A DNA stretch of 15,891 bases, taken from NCBI GenBank assembly GCA_027604005.1, contig JADGJT010000400.1, forward strand, positions 1,005 through 16,895. The letters run 5' to 3'. A program made the position numbers and the translations under genes. The notes beneath the pieces were generated by a model that was not told where the DNA came from, did not search any database, and saw only the letters and a list, made by a program, of their open reading frames with translations. Numbering within the stretch: the first letter of the stretch is position 1; each line of letters starts with the position of its first letter. Below, piece after piece: positions 7,738-15,891 of this stretch. This DNA comes from Dinochytrium kinnereticum. Its lineage: Eukaryota > Chytridiomycota > Chytridiomycetes > Chytridiales > Chytridiaceae.

Positions 7738-10700
7738 CTACACCGCCCCACCACCGGAAATCTGAGCGTGCATCTCCTCAAAAATGGTCTCCCGATACTT
7801 CTCCTCCAATTCCCTCATAAATCCAACATACCTCCCAGCCTCAAACCCACTCACATCCCCACTATTCTCTCCAGCCTCATTCAGATAAGTGATCAATTTT
7901 CCCTCTCTGGCAGCCGTCAAGATGGGCCTTTCCAGATGCTTCAGAAGCGCGATACAAAAGTAGATATGGTAGTCGACTCCACAGACGAGATTGAGGGTGA
8001 GGTGGTTGATGATCTCTGGAAAATCGAGAACGTTCCAGTACCATTCCCTCATCCATCTTTGGGTAATCTGTGTTTCAAAGGGTTGAGTGTTTCATTCGAG
8101 AATGTGATTGTGTACCTGAGATGGTGTGCATCCTGACAGCGTGAATGCCGAAAAAAGTGACGGCAACTCCTCCCCAAGTATAGCCTCCACAAGGTGACTT
8201 GAGCAAGAATAAATAAGGGGGATTCCCCCAAGATCATCGGCGTTGGACCTAACGCTGAGAGAAAAATGGGGCCACAGAAACATCGCTGCAGCAAATTTCG
8301 AAAACGCTTCAAGGAAAGCCAAGATGGGATGTGGGGATCCATTGAAGACTGCAAAAATAGTTGCTGTGAACCAATCGAATCCAAGACGAAGCTCTTCGTC
8401 TGTTATCGGAATAGGGGATGATTTTTGGGGGGCTTGTGGTTTTTGAAAAGAGTTCGGGTGAAGTGATTCGGTTTGATGAATAATCTTTTGGGAGCGTCCC
8501 AGCACTTCGAGTAGATTTCTTTTGATGGTTTGAAGGTCTTGATTTGGGAAGAGTCGGGATAGGTATCTTGCGACTACCGTCAGAGAGAGTTCCGAAAACC
8601 GTGAATCCTGCTTGTTTACAATCAGAGTTTGGATCACTTTTTCTCTTTTGACTCACAACTTCGGAAACATCGCCTTCGTTATCATGAAATCGGGGTTTAG
8701 GCAAATTAAGAGAATTCCAGCCGCAATATACTCTTCCCTCTTTCGCCTCGTATATAGATTTTCCCGCTTTCGTAAGATTGGAGTAGATTCTTGACAGATA
8801 TGGTAAAGATATATGTCTATTCTTCTTGTGGAGAAGACTATCAATTTTCACCTTTGATATGTTAGCGACCTAGAGTGGGAACGTATAACGAACTCTGAGG
8901 CTGGTTAACCAAGGTAAGGGGTTTCGAGGATCATCATTTTCTACCAGCGATTCGTCCCTGATACAAGAATCGTCAACAAACCAAACAATTGAAAATGTAC
9001 TGCTAGTACCTTTGATCCGACAAACCATCCATCTTAATATCCGGTAAGTAGCACTCAGGCACCGGATACGATGAGAAAAGTTGCAGAGGAAGTGGGCTGT
9101 CTAGACCAATGGGTGGAAGAACGCGTTCAGATGGCCCACCCATCACATAGGTAGCAACAAGAATATGGTTCCGGAGTAATGAGTTTGCGTCCAATATATA
9201 AGTATCATGTCTAGGGTTCCGAACTAATATTGATTAATAGATCGTGTCAGGGAGAGAGATATACCTAGTTTTCGTCTGCACTCCTCCTGGAGTTTAAGGA
9301 GTGAGTCTTGGAATGAAAAGAGTGATTCAAGCACAAAGAACGAGTCAAGAGATGATGTTAGCAGCCGGAGTATCCGCAGTCCAATCTACAAAAAAAAAAG
9401 GGGGGAGGGTCATTGGCAATGCTTTGCGCAACTCCAAACCTGGTGCGACTCCTCAAAAGTAACTAACGACTCCCCGAATCCTCGTCTGTCCACCAAAACC
9501 ATCCTCCCAATAACCCCCATAAACGCTCTATCTCCATCTTGCCTCCTTTCAGTACTCAAAATCGAGCTAACCCCTGGGAACGACGATACAGCCTTCAATA
9601 TGTTATTGACAATCTTCTGCACCCCGTAATCATCGGGATCAAGCGGTGCCTCTCCAAACGGAGAATCAGATTCAAGCGCCGTCCACATGTCGGTGAAGAA
9701 GGAGGTGATTAGACCAGATTTTTGGAGTGCTTGCATCCCGGGAGTTGTGGTGGATATTTGAGAGACCAAGACGCCGTAGCCAAACTTCTCGCGGGTGCTC
9801 ACTTGCATTTTCTTCTCGTATCTGAACAAAAATAGGGTGAGAAATCCTTAAAAAAAACAAAGGAAGGGTTACCTATTGAACATGTGAGCAACGCAGATAT
9901 CCATTGCTCCGGATTGTTGAAGCAGTAAAACTCCTTTTGGTGTTCCGGCAAAATTCAACAAGTTATCAATAGATATCGTCTGCCACTCTTCAACCGCCAT
10001 CCCACCCTCCTCCATAGCCAAGACCCACTCATCATCCTTTGACCTCCTCGCCAAAAGTTTATGAATCGAGAACCCTTCCACCCAAGATAACCCTTCACAA
10101 GTCCTATATAGCTGGCGTAAAAAGAAAATGTAGGCCCCAATAACGCTCAGAGAGACCTTTCCGCGCAAGTGCCCTTCTAAGGCTTGTCGAACAAATTCAG
10201 AGACGGTTGTGAGGATGTCGCTCCGGTTGGATTTACGGAGACTTAACGGGAGAATTTTGTGGTTTCTCTTGCCTCTCAGGAGAAAACGGTTTCCGGAATC
10301 TGTGGCGGCAATGTTGGAGAGGGTTTCGGCTATGTTGCGAAGAACTTCGTCTGAGGTTGTGGAGCCGCCTGGGGATCGAAGCTCGAGGATGTCCTTTACG
10401 GTGCGAATTAAGGCAGTAATGACTTCATCCTTTTCAAAAAGCGAGTCAAAACACACAAATAACCATGGCTTTTCGAATTCCTTACCTTGTGGAGATGCTC
10501 TTGACACTTATCGTCATTTGCAATGAACTTTATGGTTTTACAGATGAATCGAGAGAGGTTTAATGAGCAAGCGTCATCAACCAGTGATCCTTCTTTCTCA
10601 CGCACTGATAAACCCATGTTTGCACAACTGCACATCAGGTTAATGAGTATCTGGATTAAGGTGGCCATCGACAAAGTGTGCTTTTCTAAGTTTACTCGAT

Positions 10701-12651
10701 TAAAATCAAAAAAAAACAACAAACCCCATTAAAAACAACATTAAAAAACACTCACCACCCTCAATCTCACCAAACCCAAACCCCCATTCCGCCAACGCCT
10801 TCTCCCAATAAAAAACCGACTCATTCCCGACCCGAATCGGAAAACACTCCCTCCCAGCCGAAAACAGCAACAACCTCGACAGAATGACCAACACGTGCAA
10901 AAAATGAATGTACTCCAAGTCCTTCTTCACAATATTCTTTGCCAGATCCCCGTCCTCCTCATCATTCGCATCCACATCCATCACCACAACCTCATCCGAT
11001 GGTCGATTTTGATTGGTCGTTCCGGATTCCCGTGACATGGTCGAGATGAATGACAAGAAGTGGTAGACGAGGTCAGTTATAAAGTTTGCTTTGATCATGG
11101 ATTCGACGGCTTCCGCGCGGCCAATACTGCTGATCATCCATTTTTCAAACCACAGTGCGTGGGTATCGATCAGGCTCATGCAGTACAAGGAGGTGAGACA
11201 TCCGGAGGTTTGCGTTTCCGGTCGTAGGAGACGAAAAGTGGAGCGCATGACATCTTTGAACATGGCTTCGGGGAATCGCAGCCAGCAAGATGGTAGTTCC
11301 ATTTGAAATTGATGGAGGAGGCGAAACTTTGGATTTGTTTTTTGGGCCCTTGTCAGCTTGTATAGACGCGAAGAGAGACCAAACCTTTCTTAATAAACAG
11401 TCTGTGCGAGGGTCGCTGACGTTTAAACCGTCCCCAATCTTTGTAATGTTTCCGGATTGAAAGACGTTGATAAGGTGGTGCACGAGAATGAGATAAACCT
11501 CTGCGGTCATGGAGGGAGGGGATGCTTTGAATGTCCTCGCGCAAATTCTCAGACCAGCCATCACAATTCTAACCACGTCAGCAAAACCACGATCTATATC
11601 GAATAAACGAAAATAGATAAAGCGCTGATCAAAGGGTGCATACCGGACATCCGGATCCTGCAACGCAGTATCGATTGCCGTCCTCGTTTCCGCCCACAAC
11701 TCTGAAGATAGCAAATCCCCAGTCGGGATAGCGTCCAATTTCTATGATAATATCGATCAGAATCACCAAATAATATATATTTCAACACTTTTCCTCCATC
11801 TTTTCCTCCATACCTTCATGGCCGCTTTTCTCACATCCAATGAATTCCTAGCCTTCAAACCAGCCGTAATCCTCTGAATTTGAATCCCCCCCGACCCAAA
11901 ATCACTCGACGCCTTCGAATCATCCGAATAAAGTAACTGAAATCCACCACTGTTCGAATGCTGATCCGAAGATATCGATGTTGACCCACTCTCGTAAGTC
12001 GTGTTGGAGTGCGACGAAAACGGTGACTCGTTGAATGGGTTCTGGTAACTGGATGATTTTCTTCGACTATTGGAGTTATCGTGACCGGGAGTTGGGGTTT
12101 GGAAGGTGAAGGAGGAGGGGGATTGGTGAGGAAAGGTGATGGTTGAAACGAGTTTTTTGGTTTCTTCAGAGATGGTGGAGACGAGGTTGATGTAATCCGG
12201 GGACGCCATGATTTTTTCAGCGATGGCTGGAACAACCCCCACAGCATCCAGTTCAGTGCTTCCCTTTAGTCCTTTCAGATGATCATCAAGGATGGGTCCC
12301 AGCGCAGCATCCATCCGTTTATGTAGATACTTGATGTACGCATATTTCTATCAAGAGAGAAAAAAAAGAGCCCCATTTTTAGCAACACACACCTAAACTC
12401 TGAACCCCAACATGAAAGTTCTCATCCTGCCTCTCAATCGTCAACAGCGCATCAATGCGATGTTCATGCTGCGGCAGGCTCTTGGTCGTCGCAAGGCATT
12501 GTCTCAAAAACGTAATCAAGCTCGCTTGCAACTGAGCCTCTGTCATCATCTTTCCATATCCACCTCGACCGCTCTCCGCAGCAGGAGGGGCATGATGAGG
12601 TGGATGCGATGGGTCATGTCCGTAGGGGTACTGCTGTCCGTCTGGAAACAT
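7738..12651 (-). CDS. TBC1D32: BROMI/TBC1D32-like ciliary protein, 14 exons
   Basis: The minus-strand exons are 12651-12412, 12347-11814, 11741-11644, 11568-11385, 11326-10756, 10685-10486, 10429-9873, 9821-9440, 9385-9265, 9223-9010, 8957-8894, 8851-8657, 8607-8116 and 8067-7738, about 1393 residues (human about 1257). Conserved landmarks are LGPILDDHLKGL in exon 2, LLNFAGTPKGVLLLQQSGA crossing into EKKMQVSTREKFGYG (exons 7-8), RNHILVATYVMGGPSERVLP (exon 10), and a C-terminal TBC-like domain (about 1200-1375) with FDWFTATIF, FLWPHF, GGIPLIYSC, LSGCTPSQ, GVDYHIYFCIALLKHLE and ELEEKYRETIFEEM. Much of the rest looks like helical HEAT/ARM repeats. In animals BROMI acts with CDK20/CCRK in cilium assembly and Hedgehog signalling; a role in the zoospore flagellum is inferred. 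The TBC part shows no classical IxxDxxR arginine or YxQ glutamine finger. The start is the first in-frame ATG (MFPDGQQYP); the frame is open upstream without ATG, so another 5' exon is possible. Exons 11-12 are the least certain join. Confidence 0.91.
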
Positions 12652-12759
12652 GTTTGTCGGAGTTGATGTGCCCACATGTAAAAATTGGTTGAACAATGGA
12701 GGTTTGGAGGTGAATGGAGCCGATGATCTCCTCGTCGTCCCTACGGTTTTTACTTGATA
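12652..12759. promoter_or_regulatory. 108-bp divergent promoter region between BROMI and the Ser-rich gene
   Basis: Two opposed start codons are 108 bp apart. The region contains ATTGG (12684-12688), an inverted CCAAT-type word, followed by ACAAT. The rest is GA/TC-rich without a TATA box. A shared bidirectional promoter is likely from spacing alone. I saw no clear RFX X-box (GTTNCC...GGNAAC), which controls ciliary genes in animals. Confidence 0.45.
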
Positions 12760-14160
12760 ATGGATGAGGACGTGGGGTGCTTGGACCTGTCATCTGAGAA
12801 TGCAGGGAACGATGCTGAGGAGGAATGGTATGTGGTATCGGCTGGGGAGTTGTTCCTCATCTTGTGGAATAGGCTGTTTTCTCCCCATCAAGAGACGACG
12901 GGCTCGAACAGAGTCTCCATACTGGACTGGCTTCAAAAAGAGGATCTATCATTAATTCTTCGTCAAAGTCGTCAAGTCTCCCTGCAACCTCAACTATCGA
13001 TGCTATCGGATCTTTCAGATGTGTCAGACGTCGGGCCAATAGATCCTCACGACCTGGAGCTGAAAGAATCCCATGTCTTGCCTGCAACTTTTGAGCGTTC
13101 GACGAAAGAAAAGTATACTGCACATTCTTTATTGGAAGCGGTTCCGGTCAAGCCTTTGTCAGTAAGGAATGCTTGGGAGGATAAGTACGATCCTGGAGAT
13201 TCTACACTGGACAATGAGAAAAACGACGAGGAGAGGCACAGGCGTCATTCGATTCAATCACACGCCTCATCCTCCTCCAGAAGCTCAATACCAAAACCCT
13301 CCATGTCGATCCGCGCAAAGCCTTCCCATAATGCATCAACCCGACCCCCCACAGCCAAAACCTTGAGCAAGCCCCCATCAAGGACCAACTTGGAATCATC
13401 AACTCTCAAGTCCAAATCGCTTTCCAATTTATCTAGTCGACAAGAAGAATATTCGTATGTTACTTTGAGCGGGCGCAAAGTAGATTCAGCGGCAGCACCT
13501 TCATCATCCCTATCAAAACGTCATTCTTCGTTAACCACTCTTTCGAAACCCAAATCCGCAGTACCTACAACTTTAAAGTCTGACACCGCGACTCAACAAC
13601 AAAAAGCTTCTTCCTCCATTTCCTCTTCAAATCAGAGGAACGAAGCAGCCCAGAAACATTCTTCGACCGGATCATCCCTCTCTTCAAAAAGTCTAGGAAA
13701 CCTCCGGCCCTCCACACCCTCACCTCGAACTTCTCAACATGTCCGCCACCCAACATCACCAGCCTCAAGGGTCCCTACACAATGCCCCACAAAGACACTG
13801 CCAACCTCCAAACTTCATCGACACTTCTCGTCCGTCCCATCACTCCGCATCCCCGCATCCGCAACCTTCTCGAAATCATCAACAGCAACGAGCAGTCGAG
13901 ATTTCTCTCCGCTTGAAAGCACGACACCGCCTCGGTCGTTGGGGTTGTTGTTGGACTCGGTTCATGAAGAGGGTGGGAGTGAATGGCGGTCGGGGGGTTT
14001 GAGGGGGAGGACGCAGGAACGAAGTTGGTCGCATGATGATGGAGGGAGGAGGGGAGTGAAAGGTGGAAGTTCTTTGAGTCGGGAGAGGGGGGGTTTAGTT
14101 TCGAAGAGCAAGTCACCTTCATTGGGGTCGTTGCAGCAGACAAAGCCACGGTGGGTTTGA
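12760..14160 (+). CDS. Uncharacterised Ser/Lys/Pro-rich, mostly disordered protein
   Basis: This is a single open exon of 466 residues, from ATG at 12760 (an in-frame TTG at 12754 is ignored) to TGA at 14158-14160. The first about 75 residues look folded and acidic: a WYVVSAGELFLILWNRLFS helix, then ILDWLQKEDLSLILRQ. The remainder is Ser/Thr/Pro/Lys-rich and probably disordered. Short words recur: SKSLSNLS, SKSLGNLRPS, TLSKP twice, and SPSLGSLQ near the end. SSIPKPS (from Ser175) fits the SxIP EB1-binding consensus in a basic, Ser/Pro-rich setting, a hint of microtubule plus-end contact. I do not recognise the family. The gene shares a 108-bp upstream region with BROMI and is followed by CFAP161, so a flagellar or cytoskeletal role is a reasonable guess by position only. 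No membrane segment or signal peptide is evident. Confidence 0.75.
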   Translation: MDEDVGCLDLSSENAGNDAEEEWYVVSAGELFLILWNRLFSPHQETTGSNRVSILDWLQKEDLSLILRQSRQVSLQPQLSMLSDLSDVSDVGPIDPHDLELKESHVLPATFERSTKEKYTAHSLLEAVPVKPLSVRNAWEDKYDPGDSTLDNEKNDEERHRRHSIQSHASSSSRSSIPKPSMSIRAKPSHNASTRPPTAKTLSKPPSRTNLESSTLKSKSLSNLSSRQEEYSYVTLSGRKVDSAAAPSSSLSKRHSSLTTLSKPKSAVPTTLKSDTATQQQKASSSISSSNQRNEAAQKHSSTGSSLSSKSLGNLRPSTPSPRTSQHVRHPTSPASRVPTQCPTKTLPTSKLHRHFSSVPSLRIPASATFSKSSTATSSRDFSPLESTTPPRSLGLLLDSVHEEGGSEWRSGGLRGRTQERSWSHDDGGRRGVKGGSSLSRERGGLVSKSKSPSLGSLQQTKPRWV

Positions 14161-14329
14161 ATGGGAAATGGGTGTTTGTGTGTCTATCAAAGTCTTGTAA
14201 AGGAGTTTTTTTACCTCCATCAATAATGAATTTTTATTTATAACACTTTCAAGCGTCATGTATATTTTTTACCTCAATTAACTTTAATAACCCCCAGCGT
14301 TCATTTCCAAAATGAAAACGACCCACACT

Positions 14330-14337
14330 TATAAAAG
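14330..14337 (+). promoter_or_regulatory. TATA box candidate for CFAP161
   Basis: TATAAAAG lies about 90 bp upstream of the CFAP161 ATG, followed by a C-rich stretch suited to transcription start and a short leader. It is the cleanest TATA match near a start codon in the window. An ATG at 14312 upstream of it opens another frame and would not be transcribed if this box is used. Confidence 0.4.
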
Positions 14338-14427
14338 ATTTTCCGCCCAAAGATCACCCCCCTCACCCAAACCACCCCACATTCAACCTGAATCTCTCCC
14401 CACCAAACCGCCAACACAACTCCATAA

Positions 14428-15829
14428 ATGCTCGAGCACGTTGTCCCCCCCCCGTTCGTCAAGCACCGCATCGGCAACTGGTGCGAAGAGTCCGTCCTGA
14501 AAGAGGTTTGTCACAGAACTGAATGGATGTGACAATTGCGTTCTTATGCCGTTACCTTCCAGTCCCAGCTGAAGGAGTTTCTGGATAAGAGCAGCAAGGG
14601 GCTGCTGAAGATTGAGAGGGCAACATTAAGGCTAGAGACTGCGACTCAAAAGGTGGTAATGCGTCCAACTGGCCTGAAGTAACTCACCGATAAGAACTTC
14701 AGGTCCCTCTCTCCCCGTCCTTGACCTTTGGCGCAAACATCATGATCAAGGTAACCCTTCCCTTAAGTAGATAATCCATATCTTAAAAACCGAACATCTT
14801 AATAAGAATGTATCGACAGACGGGTACCTGGCCGTGGATGTTCCAGATAACTACCCCGAATCCATTTACGAGACCGACATCTTCTCCCTCACCACCAGCA
14901 CTGAGACAAAACTGGCGACGGCGAGAACTTGTTTTAGGTTGGAACCGGTGGATGAGTATCGGATTGAGGGGGATGAAGTAATGAGGTACTCACAAAAGTT
15001 TTACATCGTTGCTTGTTCGAGTCTTGTGGAAAGACCGGTAAGGGGGATCTTCCTTTTCTTGTATTTTTCATCTTGAGGCCTAGTTTTACATCGTTTCCCT
15101 TTATTTTATTTTTTGGAGGTGATGAGAAAAAGATGAAGTGGGGAAAACTGAGATATTTTGATATTTTGATTCTAGTTTGTTTTTTTTCGTGATTCTTGCG
15201 TTTGCTCTTCAGAAGGCAATGAACCAACCCTCACCATAATTCTTAAAACAGATGTACCTCTGCTCAGAAGCAAAAAGTTTCGTCAGCTTCGCAAAAAAAT
15301 CCAAGAACCAGCAAGCCTTTCTCTCGTTCAAGAGAGACAATCGATCTGTCTGGTAGGCCAGCACTTGTTGTAACTTTCAAATCGAAGATGTACTTATGAA
15401 GCTTACTGTTTTTTTCTTTTTCTCTTTCACAAAAAAAAAGGCAATTCATTTATGAAGAACCTAAACTTCGATTGGAATCAGAAGGAACCCCTGTTGAGGT
15501 AACATCTATAACGTTCTCCCCCCCCCCCAAAAAGGCAGCCCCTTACCCATCCTCTTCAACAACAAAAAAAAAACAAGTCAAACACCCCCGTAGTTATCCA
15601 ACACTGCGTCACAGGCAGTTGCCTCGGTTCCATTCAATCCGAAAAAACTCTAGTCAGGTAACCCACCCCCCCAAAAAAACCACAGCAACAACAAAAAACC
15701 TAACACGCTGACTAACGCAGAAACAACTTTGGAGTCGAATGGGAGGTGGACTGTCACTCGCATCGCGATTTCGGGACAAGAAAGGAGCAGGCGCCTAATC
15801 ATTGGGTTCTAGAGACTGCTCGGTGTTAA
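14428..15829 (+). CDS. CFAP161: CFAP161-like axonemal doublet microtubule protein, 8 exons
   Basis: The exons are 14428-14505, 14563-14652, 14703-14750, 14807-15037, 15252-15352, 15441-15498, 15578-15657 and 15721-15829, giving 264 residues (human CFAP161 301). All phases close. Landmarks in family order are KHRIGNWCEESVLKE at the N-terminus, a helix EFLDKSSKGLLKIER, DGYLAVDVPDNYPES, YSQKFYIVACSS, MYLCSEAKSFVSF, IYEEPKLRLESEGTPVE, VVIQHCVTGSCLGS, and NNFGVEWEVDCHSHR ending APNHWVLETARC. Animal and Chlamydomonas relatives sit inside the lumen of axonemal doublet microtubules and stabilise them; the same role in a zoospore flagellum is inferred. Compared with the human protein it lacks the Pro-rich C-terminal tail, which appears to be genuine because the stop follows the last conserved block. 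Exon 7 uses the AAG acceptor at 15576-15577, chosen because it alone restores the alignment. The exon 2 donor could be 14653 or 14656. Confidence 0.94.
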
Positions 15830-15891
15830 ATATTGGTGCGGTGTTTTTTGTTGAATGACTGTGATTCATGCGGGTCAAAAAAAAAAAAAAA
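15830..15891. other. Downstream tail with terminal poly-A run
   Basis: After the CFAP161 stop come about 45 bp of GT-rich sequence, then a 15-base A run that ends the window. The A run may be a genomic homopolymer, as elsewhere here, or a contig edge. No AATAAA signal precedes it. Confidence 0.4.

Noticed and set aside
8309..8851. Single 180-codon ORF spanning BROMI exons 12 and 13
   Set aside because: Only its first part (8851-8657) is in the proposed coding frame. Beyond the GTGAGT donor it reads the TBC exon out of frame.
12694..12696. TTG start giving a longer BROMI N-terminus
   Set aside because: Non-ATG initiation is not expected here; the first in-frame ATG is at 12651. An unseen upstream exon remains possible.
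14312..14500. 62-codon ORF starting MKTTHTYK
   Set aside because: It overlaps CFAP161 exon 1 in another frame, begins upstream of the TATA candidate and has only Pro/Ser-rich content from C-rich DNA.
1..15891. CRISPR array, transposon, integrated virus, tRNA or rRNA
   Set aside because: I found no regularly spaced direct repeats, transposase or integrase motifs, terminal inverted repeats, or cloverleaf or rRNA signatures.

Overview
The window is intron-dense eukaryotic nuclear DNA. I count about 32 short introns, mostly 40-170 bp, full of T, A and C homopolymer runs. Two of the eight genes encode flagellum/cilium proteins: a BROMI/TBC1D32 homologue and a CFAP161 homologue. A third is a D-amino acid oxidase whose active-site motifs resemble yeast enzymes. 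Together with fungal-style short introns, this best fits a flagellated, zoosporic (chytrid-like) fungus. That is an inference; another flagellated unicellular opisthokont cannot be excluded. I see no bacterial, viral, transposon, rRNA, tRNA or CRISPR feature.

Layout, left to right. Positions 1-607 hold C- and A-rich low-complexity DNA with an imperfect tandem duplication. At 608-1400 (minus) lies a TMEM42-like small membrane protein. It is divergent from a family 2 glycosyltransferase with an acidic N-terminus and a membrane segment (1746-4358, plus), and the 345 bp between them contain two tandem palindromes. A T-rich spacer and a doubtful Lys-rich ORF (4899-5168, plus) follow. A histidine phosphatase (5191-5957, minus) stands head-to-head with D-amino acid oxidase (5992-7599, plus), with only 34 bp between their start codons. 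The oxidase converges on the 14-exon BROMI/TBC1D32 gene (7738-12651, minus). BROMI in turn is divergent, over 108 bp, from an unrecognised single-exon Ser-rich gene (12760-14160, plus). An eight-exon CFAP161 gene (14428-15829, plus) closes the window.

The right half (7.7-15.9 kb) is a small flagellar neighbourhood: BROMI (cilium assembly and signalling), an unknown disordered protein that shares its upstream region, and CFAP161 (axonemal doublet lumen). The left half is metabolic or membrane related, with no obvious single pathway. Exon boundaries come from reading frame, splice signals and similarity to remembered protein families. Phases were checked by exon length throughout the oxidase, CFAP161 and phosphatase genes and for almost all of BROMI.

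The most unusual structural signal is a repeated C-rich to G-rich flip inside individual exons, present in genes on both strands. No clearly novel multi-gene system was found. The best candidates for new biology are the uncharacterised Ser-rich neighbour of the flagellar genes and the exon-skew pattern.
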